Of a DNA stretch of 64,000 nucleotides, positions 53,001-60,545 are shown in pieces. Source of the stretch: Paludisphaera soli (lineage in GTDB: Bacteria; Planctomycetota; Planctomycetia; Isosphaerales; Isosphaeraceae); contig NZ_JAALJI010000009.1 of assembly GCF_011064595.1 (NCBI RefSeq), positions 1 to 64,000 of the forward strand, in the 5' to 3' direction. Every line of letters begins with the position of its first letter. Positions within the stretch are counted from its first letter, which is position 1. Made by a program: the position numbers and the translations under genes. The notes under the pieces were generated by a model. The model ran no database searches and was not told where the DNA came from. It was given only the letters and a program-made list of their open reading frames with translations.

Positions 53001-53841
53001 CGGCGACCGGCTGGCGAACTACGGGCCCGACGATCGCCTCGTCCTGGCGCTCGCGGGCTGGGTGGAGTATCCCTACTCGCAGACGAACTACGCCGCCGCG
53101 ACGGCCGGCGTGGAGCTGGCGCCGCCGGTGATCGAGCGGCTCCGCGAGGACGGGTCGTGGGAAGTCATCGAGCCCCACGCCGGCTATCCCGCGGGGCTGC
53201 CGCGGATGACCACGCTCGACCTCTCGGGGAAGCTCGCCGGCCCGCGCTGCGTGCTGCGGATCCGGACCAACATGGAGTGCTACTACGACCAGGCGTTCGT
53301 CGCGGTGCGCGACGCCGAGGCCGAGCGTTCGCTCCGCACGACCAGCCTACCCGCGGCCCGCGCCACGCTGGGCCCGCGCGGCTACACCCGCGAGGTCTCG
53401 CCCGACGGCCGCCTCCCCCTGGTCTACGACTACGACTATGTCGACCCCGCGCCGCTGGCGCGGATGTCGGGCTCGCTCACGCGGTACGGCGACGTGGCGG
53501 CCCTGCTCCGGGCCGACGACGATCGGCTCTGCGTGGTGGGCCCCGGCGACGAGGCCCGGATCGAATTCGAGGCCGACGCCCTGCCCCCCTTGCCCGCCGG
53601 CTGGAGCCGGAGCTTCGTGCTGCGGTCGGTCGGCTATTGCAAGGACGCCGACCCGTTCACGGCGGGGAGCGACTCCGTGGGCCCGCTCCCCTGGCGCGGC
53701 ATGCCCGAGTATCCGTTCGCCGATCCGGCCGCCCGCCGGCCCGCGGACGCCGCCTACGCCGACTACCTGCGGACCTTCCAGACCCGCCCGGCCGGGGGGC
53801 CGGCCGGCCTTCGCGCTGATTCCGGCGGCGGAAGCCGTTAA
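50038..53841 (+). CDS. CRTAC1-type lipoprotein with TPR, VCBS/FG-GAP and ASPIC-UnbV domains
   Basis: The 1267-aa lipoprotein starts with a signal peptide and lipobox LGLAAGC (Cys at about residue 21). TPR-like helices cover about 60-270 (YEYRKAAEAFREVRKLAP). FG-GAP/VCBS-like calcium-binding repeats of the DxDxDGxxDL type follow at about 335-720 (AAFDADGDGSLDLYL, WLDLDQDGDLDLYVV, ADLDADGRPDL). The ASPIC-UnbV module is at about 725-825 (AIGARVTVQ, HVLWPDGVMQAEL). The last 430 residues (from CPVLFTWNGERFVCLGDFLGG) form a separate region I cannot assign. It is probably anchored in the cell envelope facing outwards. No enzymatic motif is visible. Confidence 0.84.
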   Translation: MGVASFRFGLLSTVLGLAAGCGGPSAPAPESTPTVPPPKVAAEPPRDEIPADRIDAVLAARLRGLGLMEQYEYRKAAEAFREVRKLAPGWSDGAIDLAIALLNDSGEQAEEAKKAGGEKPPSNYDEALALLDEVLERKPKDPRALFCKGLIAADQGDAAGAHKLFRKVAEVDPLDAASWLWAAKTVTNAQDPNRPPAPAEAPLRIELLNKALAIDPYLSSALYPLAFAYRDIGRADKQREILKRWQQLDRNRSGPVPGPGNVVETTYGEMGRYGMIAPPGPVAGALDPAPAPRFDAPAPLHVKLAEGERWATPADFTGDKAVIERVRARFGAGVAAFDADGDGSLDLYLTAAVVGPQGPHDALLLNKGEGGFEDASAAFGLAADRASTGVAAADFDADRRVDVYLTGMGGDRLLRNVDGKAFEDLTESLKPEGPPALSLTARWLDLDQDGDLDLYVVNYTSAEHAESALLEGRDAPPGLPNAAFRNNGRAPALPGKPEPAWAPLATADNVTTTGGLSLALVPWTGEEALRDEPRRHTGIALADFDGDRDLDLILTSDDAPPVVVLNERLGRFRSAAPKGLDEAVGTTGLLVADLDADGRPDLAAPSGDGPLRAWKNVTARAESADLVPSFEPFPNNARGWRVAAAADLDLDGRFDLIGLRTRPAPGASPEPPIAWLRNEGVRLATQEPPALAEPGDGFILADLAGDALPDLLLVPAGGPPVLARNLGNGNRWLAVELGGRWRVQPELMRTNPHAIGARVTVQARGVDASYDHTTPVAGLGSAVGPVVIGLKDRPAADVIHVLWPDGVMQAELNVAADEKLALAERNRKTGSCPVLFTWNGERFVCLGDFLGGGGLGYLVAPGVYGQPDRDEAVAIADDQLTPEQGAYRISITEPMDEVAYLDHIALEVVDRPPGVSVALDERFAPTGPRPTGELRAWRTAVEPVRATDLKGADVTERLRRWDRDTVDGFARRPGWIGYAEEHGIVLDFGDRLANYGPDDRLVLALAGWVEYPYSQTNYAAATAGVELAPPVIERLREDGSWEVIEPHAGYPAGLPRMTTLDLSGKLAGPRCVLRIRTNMECYYDQAFVAVRDAEAERSLRTTSLPAARATLGPRGYTREVSPDGRLPLVYDYDYVDPAPLARMSGSLTRYGDVAALLRADDDRLCVVGPGDEARIEFEADALPPLPAGWSRSFVLRSVGYCKDADPFTAGSDSVGPLPWRGMPEYPFADPAARRPADAAYADYLRTFQTRPAGGPAGLRADSGGGSR

Positions 53842-53905
53842 GCTGGAAGGCCACGCCGCGGTCGTCCGGACCGCGTCCACACCCCGAGCGCGGAACGAGA
53901 CGATC

Positions 53906-56029
53906 ATGGCCAGCGACGACGTCACCACGACCCTACGCCGGATTCGCAACATCGGGATCATCGCCCACATCGACGCCGGCAAGACGACGACCACCGAGCG
54001 GATCCTGTACTACACGGGCGAGATCCACCGGATGGGCGACGTCGACAAGGGGAACACCACGACCGACTACCTGGAGGAGGAGCGCGAGCGCGGGATCACC
54101 ATCGTCGCCGCCGCGATCACCTGCCACTGGAAGGACGCCCAGGGCGACCCCACGACGATCAACATCATCGACACGCCCGGCCACGTCGACTTCACCGCCG
54201 AGGTCGAGCGCTCGCTCCGCGTGCTCGACGGCGCGGTGGTGATCTTCTCGGGCGTGGAAGGTGTCGAGGCCCAGAGCGAGACGGTCTGGCGGCAGGCGGG
54301 CAAGTACCACGTCCCCCGGATCTGCTTCATCAACAAGATGGACCGGATCGGCGCCGAGTTCGAGCGGGTCTACGAGGAGATCAGCAACCGGCTCGACAGC
54401 CACCCGATCCCGCTCCAGATCCCGATCGGTGCCGGGCCCGAGGGCTCGATGGGCGCCTTCCAGGGGCTGATCGACCTGATCTCGATGAAGGCCCTGTTCT
54501 TCAAGACCGAGGACCTGGGCTCCACGTTCTCCGTCCAGGAGATCCCCGAGGACCTGCGGCTCGACGCCGACGCCTGGCGCGAGACCATGCTGAATTCGCT
54601 GTCCGAATACGACGAGACGTTCGCCGAGCAGTACATGGCCCATCTCGACGGGGCCGACCTGACGGTCCAGATGATCCACGACGCCCTCCGCCGGGCCACG
54701 CTGACCGGCGGGGCGCAGCCGGTGCTCTGCGGGTCCAGCTTCAAGTACGTCGGCGTGCAGCAGCTCCTGGACGCCGTCTCGTACTACCTGCCGAGCCCGC
54801 TGGACAAGCCGCCGGTCCAGGGGCTCCACCCCAAGAAGGGGACGGAGCTTTCTCGCAAGCCGAGCCCGGACGAGCCGTTCTGCGGCCTGGTCTTCAAGAT
54901 CACCAACGACGCCCACGGCGACCTCTCGTTCGTCCGGGTCTACTCGGGCGTCCTCAAGGCCGGCAGCCGCGCGTACAACCCGGGCCGCGAGGAGAAGGAG
55001 AACTGCTCGCGGCTCTACCACATCCGCGCCGACGATCGCGAGCAGGTGTCCGAGGCCATGGCCGGCGACATCGTGGGCGTGGTGGGCCTGAAGAAGGCCG
55101 TCACCGGCGACACGCTCTGCGACGCCACCCACCCGATCCTGCTGGAGCGGATCGAGTTCCCCGAGACCGTCATCAGCATGTCGATCGAGCCCGTCAGCTC
55201 GGCCGACAAGGGGAAGCTCTCCGACACGCTCAACGCCCTGGCCCGCGAGGACCCCACGTTCCTCTTCAAGGTGAACGAGGAGACCGGCCAGACCCTGATC
55301 TCGGGCATGGGCGAGCTGCACCTGGAGATCCTCAAGAACCGGATGACGCGCGACTTCAAGCTCAAGGTCCACGTCGGCCGGCCTCGCGTCAGCTACCGCG
55401 AGACCATCAAGAAGGCGGTGAAGCGCGTCGAGGGGGCCTGCGTCCGCCAGACGGGCGGCACCGGGCTTTACGCCAAGATCAAGATCGACGTCGAGCCCGA
55501 GGTCCAGCCCAAGGGCGCGCCGGTCATGCACTTCGCCAACAAGATGAAGGGGGGCGTGATCCCCAGCGAATTCATCCCGGCGATCGAGTCGGGCCTGCGC
55601 GAGGAGGCCAAGTCCGGCGGCAAGACCGGCTACCCGCTCGTCGACCTGAAGGTCACCCTCGTCGACGGCGACCACCACGACGTCGACTCTTCCGACCTGG
55701 CCTTCCGGTTCGCCGCGTCCGACGCCCTCCGCAACGCCATCGAGGAAGCCGGGCCCGTCTTGCTGGAGCCGATCATGCGCCTCGAGGTCGTCACCCCCGA
55801 GGACTACCTGGGCAACATCACCGCCGACCTCGCCAGCCGCCGCGCCCTGATCGAACGGACGTCGACCCGGGGCAAGCTCATGGTGATCGACGCCCGCGCC
55901 CCGCTGAAGGAGATGTTCGGCTACTCCACGGCCGTTCGAAGCCTCTCGCAGGGACGAGCCAGCTACACCATGGAGCCGCTCGAATACGCCGCCGCCCCCG
56001 AGAGCATGCTCGAAGCCCTCACGGGCTGA
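53906..56029 (+). CDS. fusA: Elongation factor G
   Basis: This translational GTPase moves tRNAs and mRNA through the ribosome or helps recycle subunits. The 707-aa protein carries the G1 loop AHIDAGKTTTTERIL, switch region EERERGITI, G3 DTPGHVDF, G4 NKMD, then domain II, domain III (GMGELHLEIL) and domains IV-V (GGVIPSEFIPAI, ending MEPLEY). Switch and domain details (GNTTTDYLEEE) look more like EF-G variants of spirochaetes, planctomycetes and organelles than the E. coli str-operon type. It lies far from rpsL/rpsG, so a second EF-G gene may exist elsewhere. The ATG start is consistent with the family. Confidence 0.93.
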   Translation: MASDDVTTTLRRIRNIGIIAHIDAGKTTTTERILYYTGEIHRMGDVDKGNTTTDYLEEERERGITIVAAAITCHWKDAQGDPTTINIIDTPGHVDFTAEVERSLRVLDGAVVIFSGVEGVEAQSETVWRQAGKYHVPRICFINKMDRIGAEFERVYEEISNRLDSHPIPLQIPIGAGPEGSMGAFQGLIDLISMKALFFKTEDLGSTFSVQEIPEDLRLDADAWRETMLNSLSEYDETFAEQYMAHLDGADLTVQMIHDALRRATLTGGAQPVLCGSSFKYVGVQQLLDAVSYYLPSPLDKPPVQGLHPKKGTELSRKPSPDEPFCGLVFKITNDAHGDLSFVRVYSGVLKAGSRAYNPGREEKENCSRLYHIRADDREQVSEAMAGDIVGVVGLKKAVTGDTLCDATHPILLERIEFPETVISMSIEPVSSADKGKLSDTLNALAREDPTFLFKVNEETGQTLISGMGELHLEILKNRMTRDFKLKVHVGRPRVSYRETIKKAVKRVEGACVRQTGGTGLYAKIKIDVEPEVQPKGAPVMHFANKMKGGVIPSEFIPAIESGLREEAKSGGKTGYPLVDLKVTLVDGDHHDVDSSDLAFRFAASDALRNAIEEAGPVLLEPIMRLEVVTPEDYLGNITADLASRRALIERTSTRGKLMVIDARAPLKEMFGYSTAVRSLSQGRASYTMEPLEYAAAPESMLEALTG

Positions 56030-56056
56030 GGCCGGCCCGAGTCGAGCGGTCTCGGT

Positions 56057-56102
56057 CCCCCTCGTCCGGCCATCGGCCACCTTCCCTCACCAAAGGTGGA
56101 GG
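56057..56102. repeat. Diverged REP-like unit
   Basis: This segment resembles the right-hand unit of the doublet at 19864-19909: CCCCTCGTCCGGCC, then GGCCACCTTCC, then a CACC/GGTGG tail. It lies alone between fusA and the GH42-like gene, so it is a degenerate or solo copy. Confidence 0.6.
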
Positions 56103-56134
56103 CAGGGACGCGTCGGCCTATCCTGAGGTGCGCC

Positions 56135-58759
56135 ATGATGCATCGTCGCGTGTGTTCGCTTGCGTCGTTCTCCTTGCTCTGCCTGGCGGCCTCCGCCTCG
56201 GCGCTCACCGTGCGCGTCGAGGTCCGCAACGGGGTGCCGCAACTCGTGGTCGACGGCCGGCCGGTGCGGGCGCGGATGTTCTTCGGGATCCCGGGCTCCG
56301 CGCCGGTCGCGGCGGGTCCGGAGGCGAAGCCGGTCCGATTCGCGTTCGTCGCGGCGGAGTCGGCCGAAAACGGCACGATGCACATCCGCTGCGGGGCGAA
56401 GCCCGGCGAGGTGGACATCGATGACCTGAAGGTCGTCGATCAGGAGGACGGCCGCGAGGTGATCCCGCTCCAGGATTTCGAGGCCGGCCCCGATTCATTC
56501 GCCCGCTCCTGGACGTTCTGGCCGACGGGCGAGGCGAACACGGTCGGCTCGGCGAGCGTCCACCCGGGGGCGGGCCAGGGGGGATCGGCGGGGCTCCGGA
56601 TCGCGCTCAGGGCCCCGGCGGGCGGCGGCGACTGGCCCGACTTCCACGTCTTCCACCAGACGCGGCTGAAGCTCGAAAAAGGCAAGAGCTACGAGGCGAC
56701 GTTCTGGGTGCGGTCGAGCGTGCCGCGTGAGCTGAGCGTGGCCTTCTATCGTCCCGGTTCGTCCTACGTCTACCTCGGCGGGCCGCCGGGCCCGTATGAG
56801 ACCGAGATCAAGCTCGCCGCCGACGTGGGGGTGGACTTCGTCAGCTTCCCGATGGATCTCCCCTGGCCCGAACCCGGCCGGAACGCCGACTGGTCGTCCG
56901 TCGATTCCGCCTGCGAGCAGGTGCTGCGCGTGAGCCCGAAGGCGCTGCTGCTCCCTCGGGTGGGCCTCTACCCGCCCGCCTGGTGGACGGCGAAACATCC
57001 CGGCGAGGCCATGCGATGGGACGACGGGAAGTCCGGCAACGCCGTGCCCGCCTCGCCCCGGTTCCGCGAGGACGCCGCCGCCAGGCTTCGCGAGCTGGTG
57101 GAGCACGTCGAGGCGAAATACGGCGAGCACGTCGTCGGCTACCACCCGACCGGCCAGAACACCGGCGAATGGTTCTACCAGGAGACCTGGGGCAAGGCCC
57201 TCAACGGCTACGCCCCGGCCGACCTGGCCGCCTGGCGGGCGTGGCTCCGCGATCGCTACCCGAGCGACGACGAGCTGCGTCGAGCCTGGAACGATCCGCA
57301 GGCGAGCCTCGACACCGCGGCCGTGCCGTCGCCGAGGTCGCGCCGCGAGGCCCCGTACGGGATCTTCCGCGACCCGAAGTTCGAGCGGCCCGTGCTCGAT
57401 TGGTCGACCTTCCAGCAGGAGGCGATGGCCGACTGCGTCCTGGCGCTGGCGAAGGCCGTTCGCGAGGGGTCGGCGGGCAAGAAGCTCTCGGTCGTCTTCT
57501 ACGGCTACGTCTTCGAGTTCGGCGCGGTCCAGCTCGGCCCGGCGATCTCCGGGCATTACGCCCTGCGTCGCGTGCTGGATTCGCCGGACGTGGACGTGCT
57601 CTGCTCGCCGATCTCCTACTTCGATCGCGGCCTGGGGGAGTCCGCCCCGACGATGACCGCCGCCGAGAGCGTGGCCCTCGCGGGCAAGATGTGGCTCGTC
57701 GAGGACGACACCCGGACCTACCTGGCCGGCGGCAGCACGTTCCCCGGCGCGGAGGCCGGGGCCGACACTCTGGAAGACACGAACAGGATGCTCCTCCGCA
57801 ACGTCGGCCAGCAGGCCGTACGGAACTTCGCGACCTGGTGGATGGACCTCGGCGCGACCGGCTGGTTCAACGACCCTCGCCTCTGGGAGCAGATGAAACG
57901 CCTGGAAACCATCGACCTCCCTCTGCTCGGCGACCCCGTCGCGTACCGGCCCGAGATCGCCGCCGTGATCGACGAGGCGAGCCTGACGCGGATCGCGGCC
58001 GGCGGCCAGGTCGTCAGCCGTCCGGCGGTGTACGAGGCCCGTCGGGCGCTCGGACGCTGCGGAGCTCCGTACGGCCAGTATCTGCTCGACGACGTGATCG
58101 CCGGCAAGGTGGACGCCCGGCTGTACGTGATCCTGAACGCCTGGAGCCTCACCGCCGAGCAACGCGCCGGGCTACGCTGGGCGACGCGGGGCAAGGGGGT
58201 GGTCTGGAGTTACGCCCCCGGCTGGTACGACGGCGAGTCCCCCTCGCCCGAGTCGATGCGCGAGCTGACCGGCTTCAAGCTCGAGCGCAGCCTGGCCGCG
58301 AAGGCCTGGGCCGAGCCGACGGCGGCCGGGCGATCGCTCGGCCTCTCCAGGCCCTTCGGCGTCGACGCCCACGTCCGCCCCACGTTCGCGGCGACCGACG
58401 CGACGGCGGAGGAGATCCTGGCCCGCTACCCGGACGGCTCGGCGGCCGTCGCGCTCCGGGGCGACCCCGGGGCTCCGGAGTTCTCCCTCTTCGCCGGCCC
58501 GCCGGGGCTGACCTCGGAACTCGTCCGGCTGGCGGCGAAACGGGCGGGGGTCCATCTCTACACGGACTCCGATTGCAACGTCTACGCGAACGACCGCTTC
58601 GTCGTCCTCCACGCGAGCCAGGACGGCCCGGTCGCGCTGCGGCTGCCGAAGGGCCGCGACGCGATCGTCGACGCCCTGACCGGCGAGGCCGTCCCCGACG
58701 GCGCGTCGCCCACGTTTCCCATGAAACGAGGCGACACCCGGATCCTGCGTTTCCCGTGA
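56135..58759 (+). CDS. Exported GH42-like glycoside hydrolase (beta-galactosidase fold)
   Basis: The 874-aa exported protein has a signal peptide (SLASFSLLCLAASASA) and an N-terminal beta-rich region (about 20-240) of carbohydrate-binding type (VDIDDLKVVDQEDGREV...FEAGPDSF). The catalytic region, resembling GH42/GH5-like TIM barrels, covers about 245-620. GYHPTGQNTGEWFYQ carries a candidate acid/base Glu, and CSPISYFDRGLGE and LAGKMWLVEDDTRTYL a candidate nucleophile Glu. About 250 further residues resemble the trimerisation domain of GH42 (VIDEASLTRI, LYVILNAWSL). It likely digests external galactosides or related glycans; specificity is unproven. GAGG lies 6 nt before the ATG. Confidence 0.73.
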   Translation: MMHRRVCSLASFSLLCLAASASALTVRVEVRNGVPQLVVDGRPVRARMFFGIPGSAPVAAGPEAKPVRFAFVAAESAENGTMHIRCGAKPGEVDIDDLKVVDQEDGREVIPLQDFEAGPDSFARSWTFWPTGEANTVGSASVHPGAGQGGSAGLRIALRAPAGGGDWPDFHVFHQTRLKLEKGKSYEATFWVRSSVPRELSVAFYRPGSSYVYLGGPPGPYETEIKLAADVGVDFVSFPMDLPWPEPGRNADWSSVDSACEQVLRVSPKALLLPRVGLYPPAWWTAKHPGEAMRWDDGKSGNAVPASPRFREDAAARLRELVEHVEAKYGEHVVGYHPTGQNTGEWFYQETWGKALNGYAPADLAAWRAWLRDRYPSDDELRRAWNDPQASLDTAAVPSPRSRREAPYGIFRDPKFERPVLDWSTFQQEAMADCVLALAKAVREGSAGKKLSVVFYGYVFEFGAVQLGPAISGHYALRRVLDSPDVDVLCSPISYFDRGLGESAPTMTAAESVALAGKMWLVEDDTRTYLAGGSTFPGAEAGADTLEDTNRMLLRNVGQQAVRNFATWWMDLGATGWFNDPRLWEQMKRLETIDLPLLGDPVAYRPEIAAVIDEASLTRIAAGGQVVSRPAVYEARRALGRCGAPYGQYLLDDVIAGKVDARLYVILNAWSLTAEQRAGLRWATRGKGVVWSYAPGWYDGESPSPESMRELTGFKLERSLAAKAWAEPTAAGRSLGLSRPFGVDAHVRPTFAATDATAEEILARYPDGSAAVALRGDPGAPEFSLFAGPPGLTSELVRLAAKRAGVHLYTDSDCNVYANDRFVVLHASQDGPVALRLPKGRDAIVDALTGEAVPDGASPTFPMKRGDTRILRFP

Positions 58760-58771
58760 AACCGTCGCGGA

Positions 58772-59239
58772 TCAGGCTGCGGGACCGGGGGGCGAATTCG
58801 AGACGACCTGGATCAGGTATCGCGGATACCTGTCGGCCCCCTCGCATCGTCGGCCGTCGCGCGTCAGGCCTTCTGGAGCGAGCCGCACCTCGAAGATCCC
58901 CGGCCGGCGGGGGACCCTCATCGTCACAGTGAAAGCGACGGTGCCCGGATGGCCCTCGATCGGCGTCGGCTCGCCGATCTGCTGGCCGTAGGTCACGCCG
59001 TCCTGAACGATGTCCACGCGGACGTTTCGGGGGAGGGCGCCGTCGGCCTCGGGCTCGGCCCGGATCGAACCCATGACGACCATCCGGGCGTTCTCGACGT
59101 AGCTCACCTGTCGAGCATTCCTCGCCGAGACGACGATCGTGAGCCCGCCGACCTCGGCGCGATGCTCGGTGAAGGGAGGGAGGGCCGCCGGAGGGATCGC
59201 GAGGAGCCACCACGTCAACGTCGTCAGGATCACGCTCAT
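58772..59239 (-). CDS. Exported protein of unknown function
   Basis: The 155-aa protein has a signal-like N-terminus (SVILTTLTWWLLAIPPAALP) and a beta-rich body (GGLTIVVSARN, NARMVVMGSI, VAFTVTMRVPRRPGIFEVRL) like small immunoglobulin-type adhesion or binding domains. The family is not recognised. ATG 59239 has AGGAGA about 7 nt upstream. It lies 40 bp downstream of the DUF1559 gene on the same strand and is probably co-transcribed with it. It converges with the GH42-like gene (12 bp apart). Confidence 0.62.
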   Translation of the reverse strand: MSVILTTLTWWLLAIPPAALPPFTEHRAEVGGLTIVVSARNARQVSYVENARMVVMGSIRAEPEADGALPRNVRVDIVQDGVTYGQQIGEPTPIEGHPGTVAFTVTMRVPRRPGIFEVRLAPEGLTRDGRRCEGADRYPRYLIQVVSNSPPGPAA

Positions 59240-59279
59240 GGCCGAATCTCCTGGAGGTGTGGTCGAAACTCCTGGACCG

Positions 59280-60185
59280 TCAGTAGGCCTCGCCGCCGAT
59301 CGTCTCGCCGCCGGCGCGGGTGCCGAGCGCCCGCCAGACGGCGGGGTCGACGGTGTTCTTGATGAATCGGACCGTGCCATCGAGGAAGAGGACGTTGCCC
59401 CCGTCGCCGTGGAGGCTGCCGGCGGTGATCGCGTTCAGGTCCGGAACTGCGCGGCAGGAGGGCCGGCCGGGGGGCAGGGCGTGGGTGTAGAGCGAGTGGC
59501 CCAACCGGCCCCGGAACCAGTACGAGCCCTTGAACGGGAGGGAGCCCGGACCCGTCGGCGAGCCGTCGTGGGCTGCGCAGGCCCGACCGAAATCCTCCCT
59601 GCCGTGGGGCGAGTCGGCGAAGGCGGCGTCGAGGGCGAAGATCGATCCCAGCCGGGAGGGCCGCGCTTCGTGGCCCGTCCCCACGATCCATTCGGCGATC
59701 GCCGCGGTCCGGCTAAGCCCGTCCGTGACGTCGTGCGGGGCCACCTCCGCGTCGAGGAAGGCGCCCTCCCAGCCGGAGACCGGCTCGCGGCCGAACAGCC
59801 CGGCGTTGCCGGCGTAGCTGGTCGCGTATTTCGAAAGCGGCGCAGTCCGGGCGGCGTCGGACGGGCAGAGGAAGGTTCCCGGGATCGGCACCGCCGCCGT
59901 CTTGTCGTCGATCGCCGACGGGAACAGGGCGTCCTGATCCAGGGACGGGAGGAGCTTCCAGAGCAAGGAACGCGGCCCGGCTCCCGCCGGGAACGCGCCG
60001 CGGCTCTCCTGATGCTGGTGCAGGGCGATCCCGAGGCCGTGCAGGTTGGACGTGCATTGCGTCCGACGGGCGGATTCACGGGCCCGCATCACGGCCGGCA
60101 CGAGGAGCGCGAACATGAGGCCGGCGAGGCCGACGACGATCAGCAGCTCGACGAGTGTGAGGCCGCGGCCCGCGTCGCGAAGCAT
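59280..60185 (-). CDS. DUF1559 pseudopilin-like protein
   Basis: The 301-aa protein belongs to the DUF1559 family, which is hugely expanded in planctomycetes. It begins with a type IV pilin-like signal, GLTLVELLIVVGLAGLMFALLVPAV, with the Glu after the methylation site, then RARESARRTQCTSNLHGLGIALH. It ends with the family motif HGDGGNVLFLDGTVRFIKN. Function is not established; the prepilin-type N-terminus suggests export by a type II secretion or type IV pilus system. ATG 60185 has GGAG 9 nt upstream. Confidence 0.88.
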   Translation of the reverse strand: MLRDAGRGLTLVELLIVVGLAGLMFALLVPAVMRARESARRTQCTSNLHGLGIALHQHQESRGAFPAGAGPRSLLWKLLPSLDQDALFPSAIDDKTAAVPIPGTFLCPSDAARTAPLSKYATSYAGNAGLFGREPVSGWEGAFLDAEVAPHDVTDGLSRTAAIAEWIVGTGHEARPSRLGSIFALDAAFADSPHGREDFGRACAAHDGSPTGPGSLPFKGSYWFRGRLGHSLYTHALPPGRPSCRAVPDLNAITAGSLHGDGGNVLFLDGTVRFIKNTVDPAVWRALGTRAGGETIGGEAY

Positions 60186-60406
60186 GTCGAGAAACTCCAG
60201 GTCCGAGCCGGCCGCCGGAGGGCCGCCCCGATCGGAGAGGCCTCGTCCCGGCGCGATCGAGCGACGTGGTTGCGCCATCCGCCATCATGACGCAAAGGCC
60301 CCCGGAGCGAAACCCCGCCGACGCGGCCGGCCTCGGACGAAGGGCGCCGCGAGCGGGGCCGGCGCCCGCCGAGGATTGACCCGGGGGCGCGGGGAGGGGC
60401 GGGGGA

Positions 60407-60415
60407 TGCTAGAAT
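60407..60415 (+). promoter_or_regulatory. Extended -10 promoter for M16 peptidase gene
   Basis: TGCTAGAAT carries the TGn extension and a near-consensus TAGAAT. It lies 130 bp before the ATG, which implies a long leader. Confidence 0.45.
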
Positions 60416-60545
60416 GGAGTGCGTCCTCGGGCCGGGGCGGGCCCCTCATCCGGTCCCGCCGCGCCGGGACGTGCTGACGGAGCCTGGGCTCCTCGACGTC
60501 AACCCCTCAATCCTCCGATCGAAGGATGGAAAGGGTCGCACCGAA

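Noticed and set aside
60376-60415. TTGACC at 60376 as the -35 of the M16 promoter
   Set aside because: The spacing to TAGAAT is 28 bp, too long for a sigma70 promoter; the extended -10 alone is the better reading.
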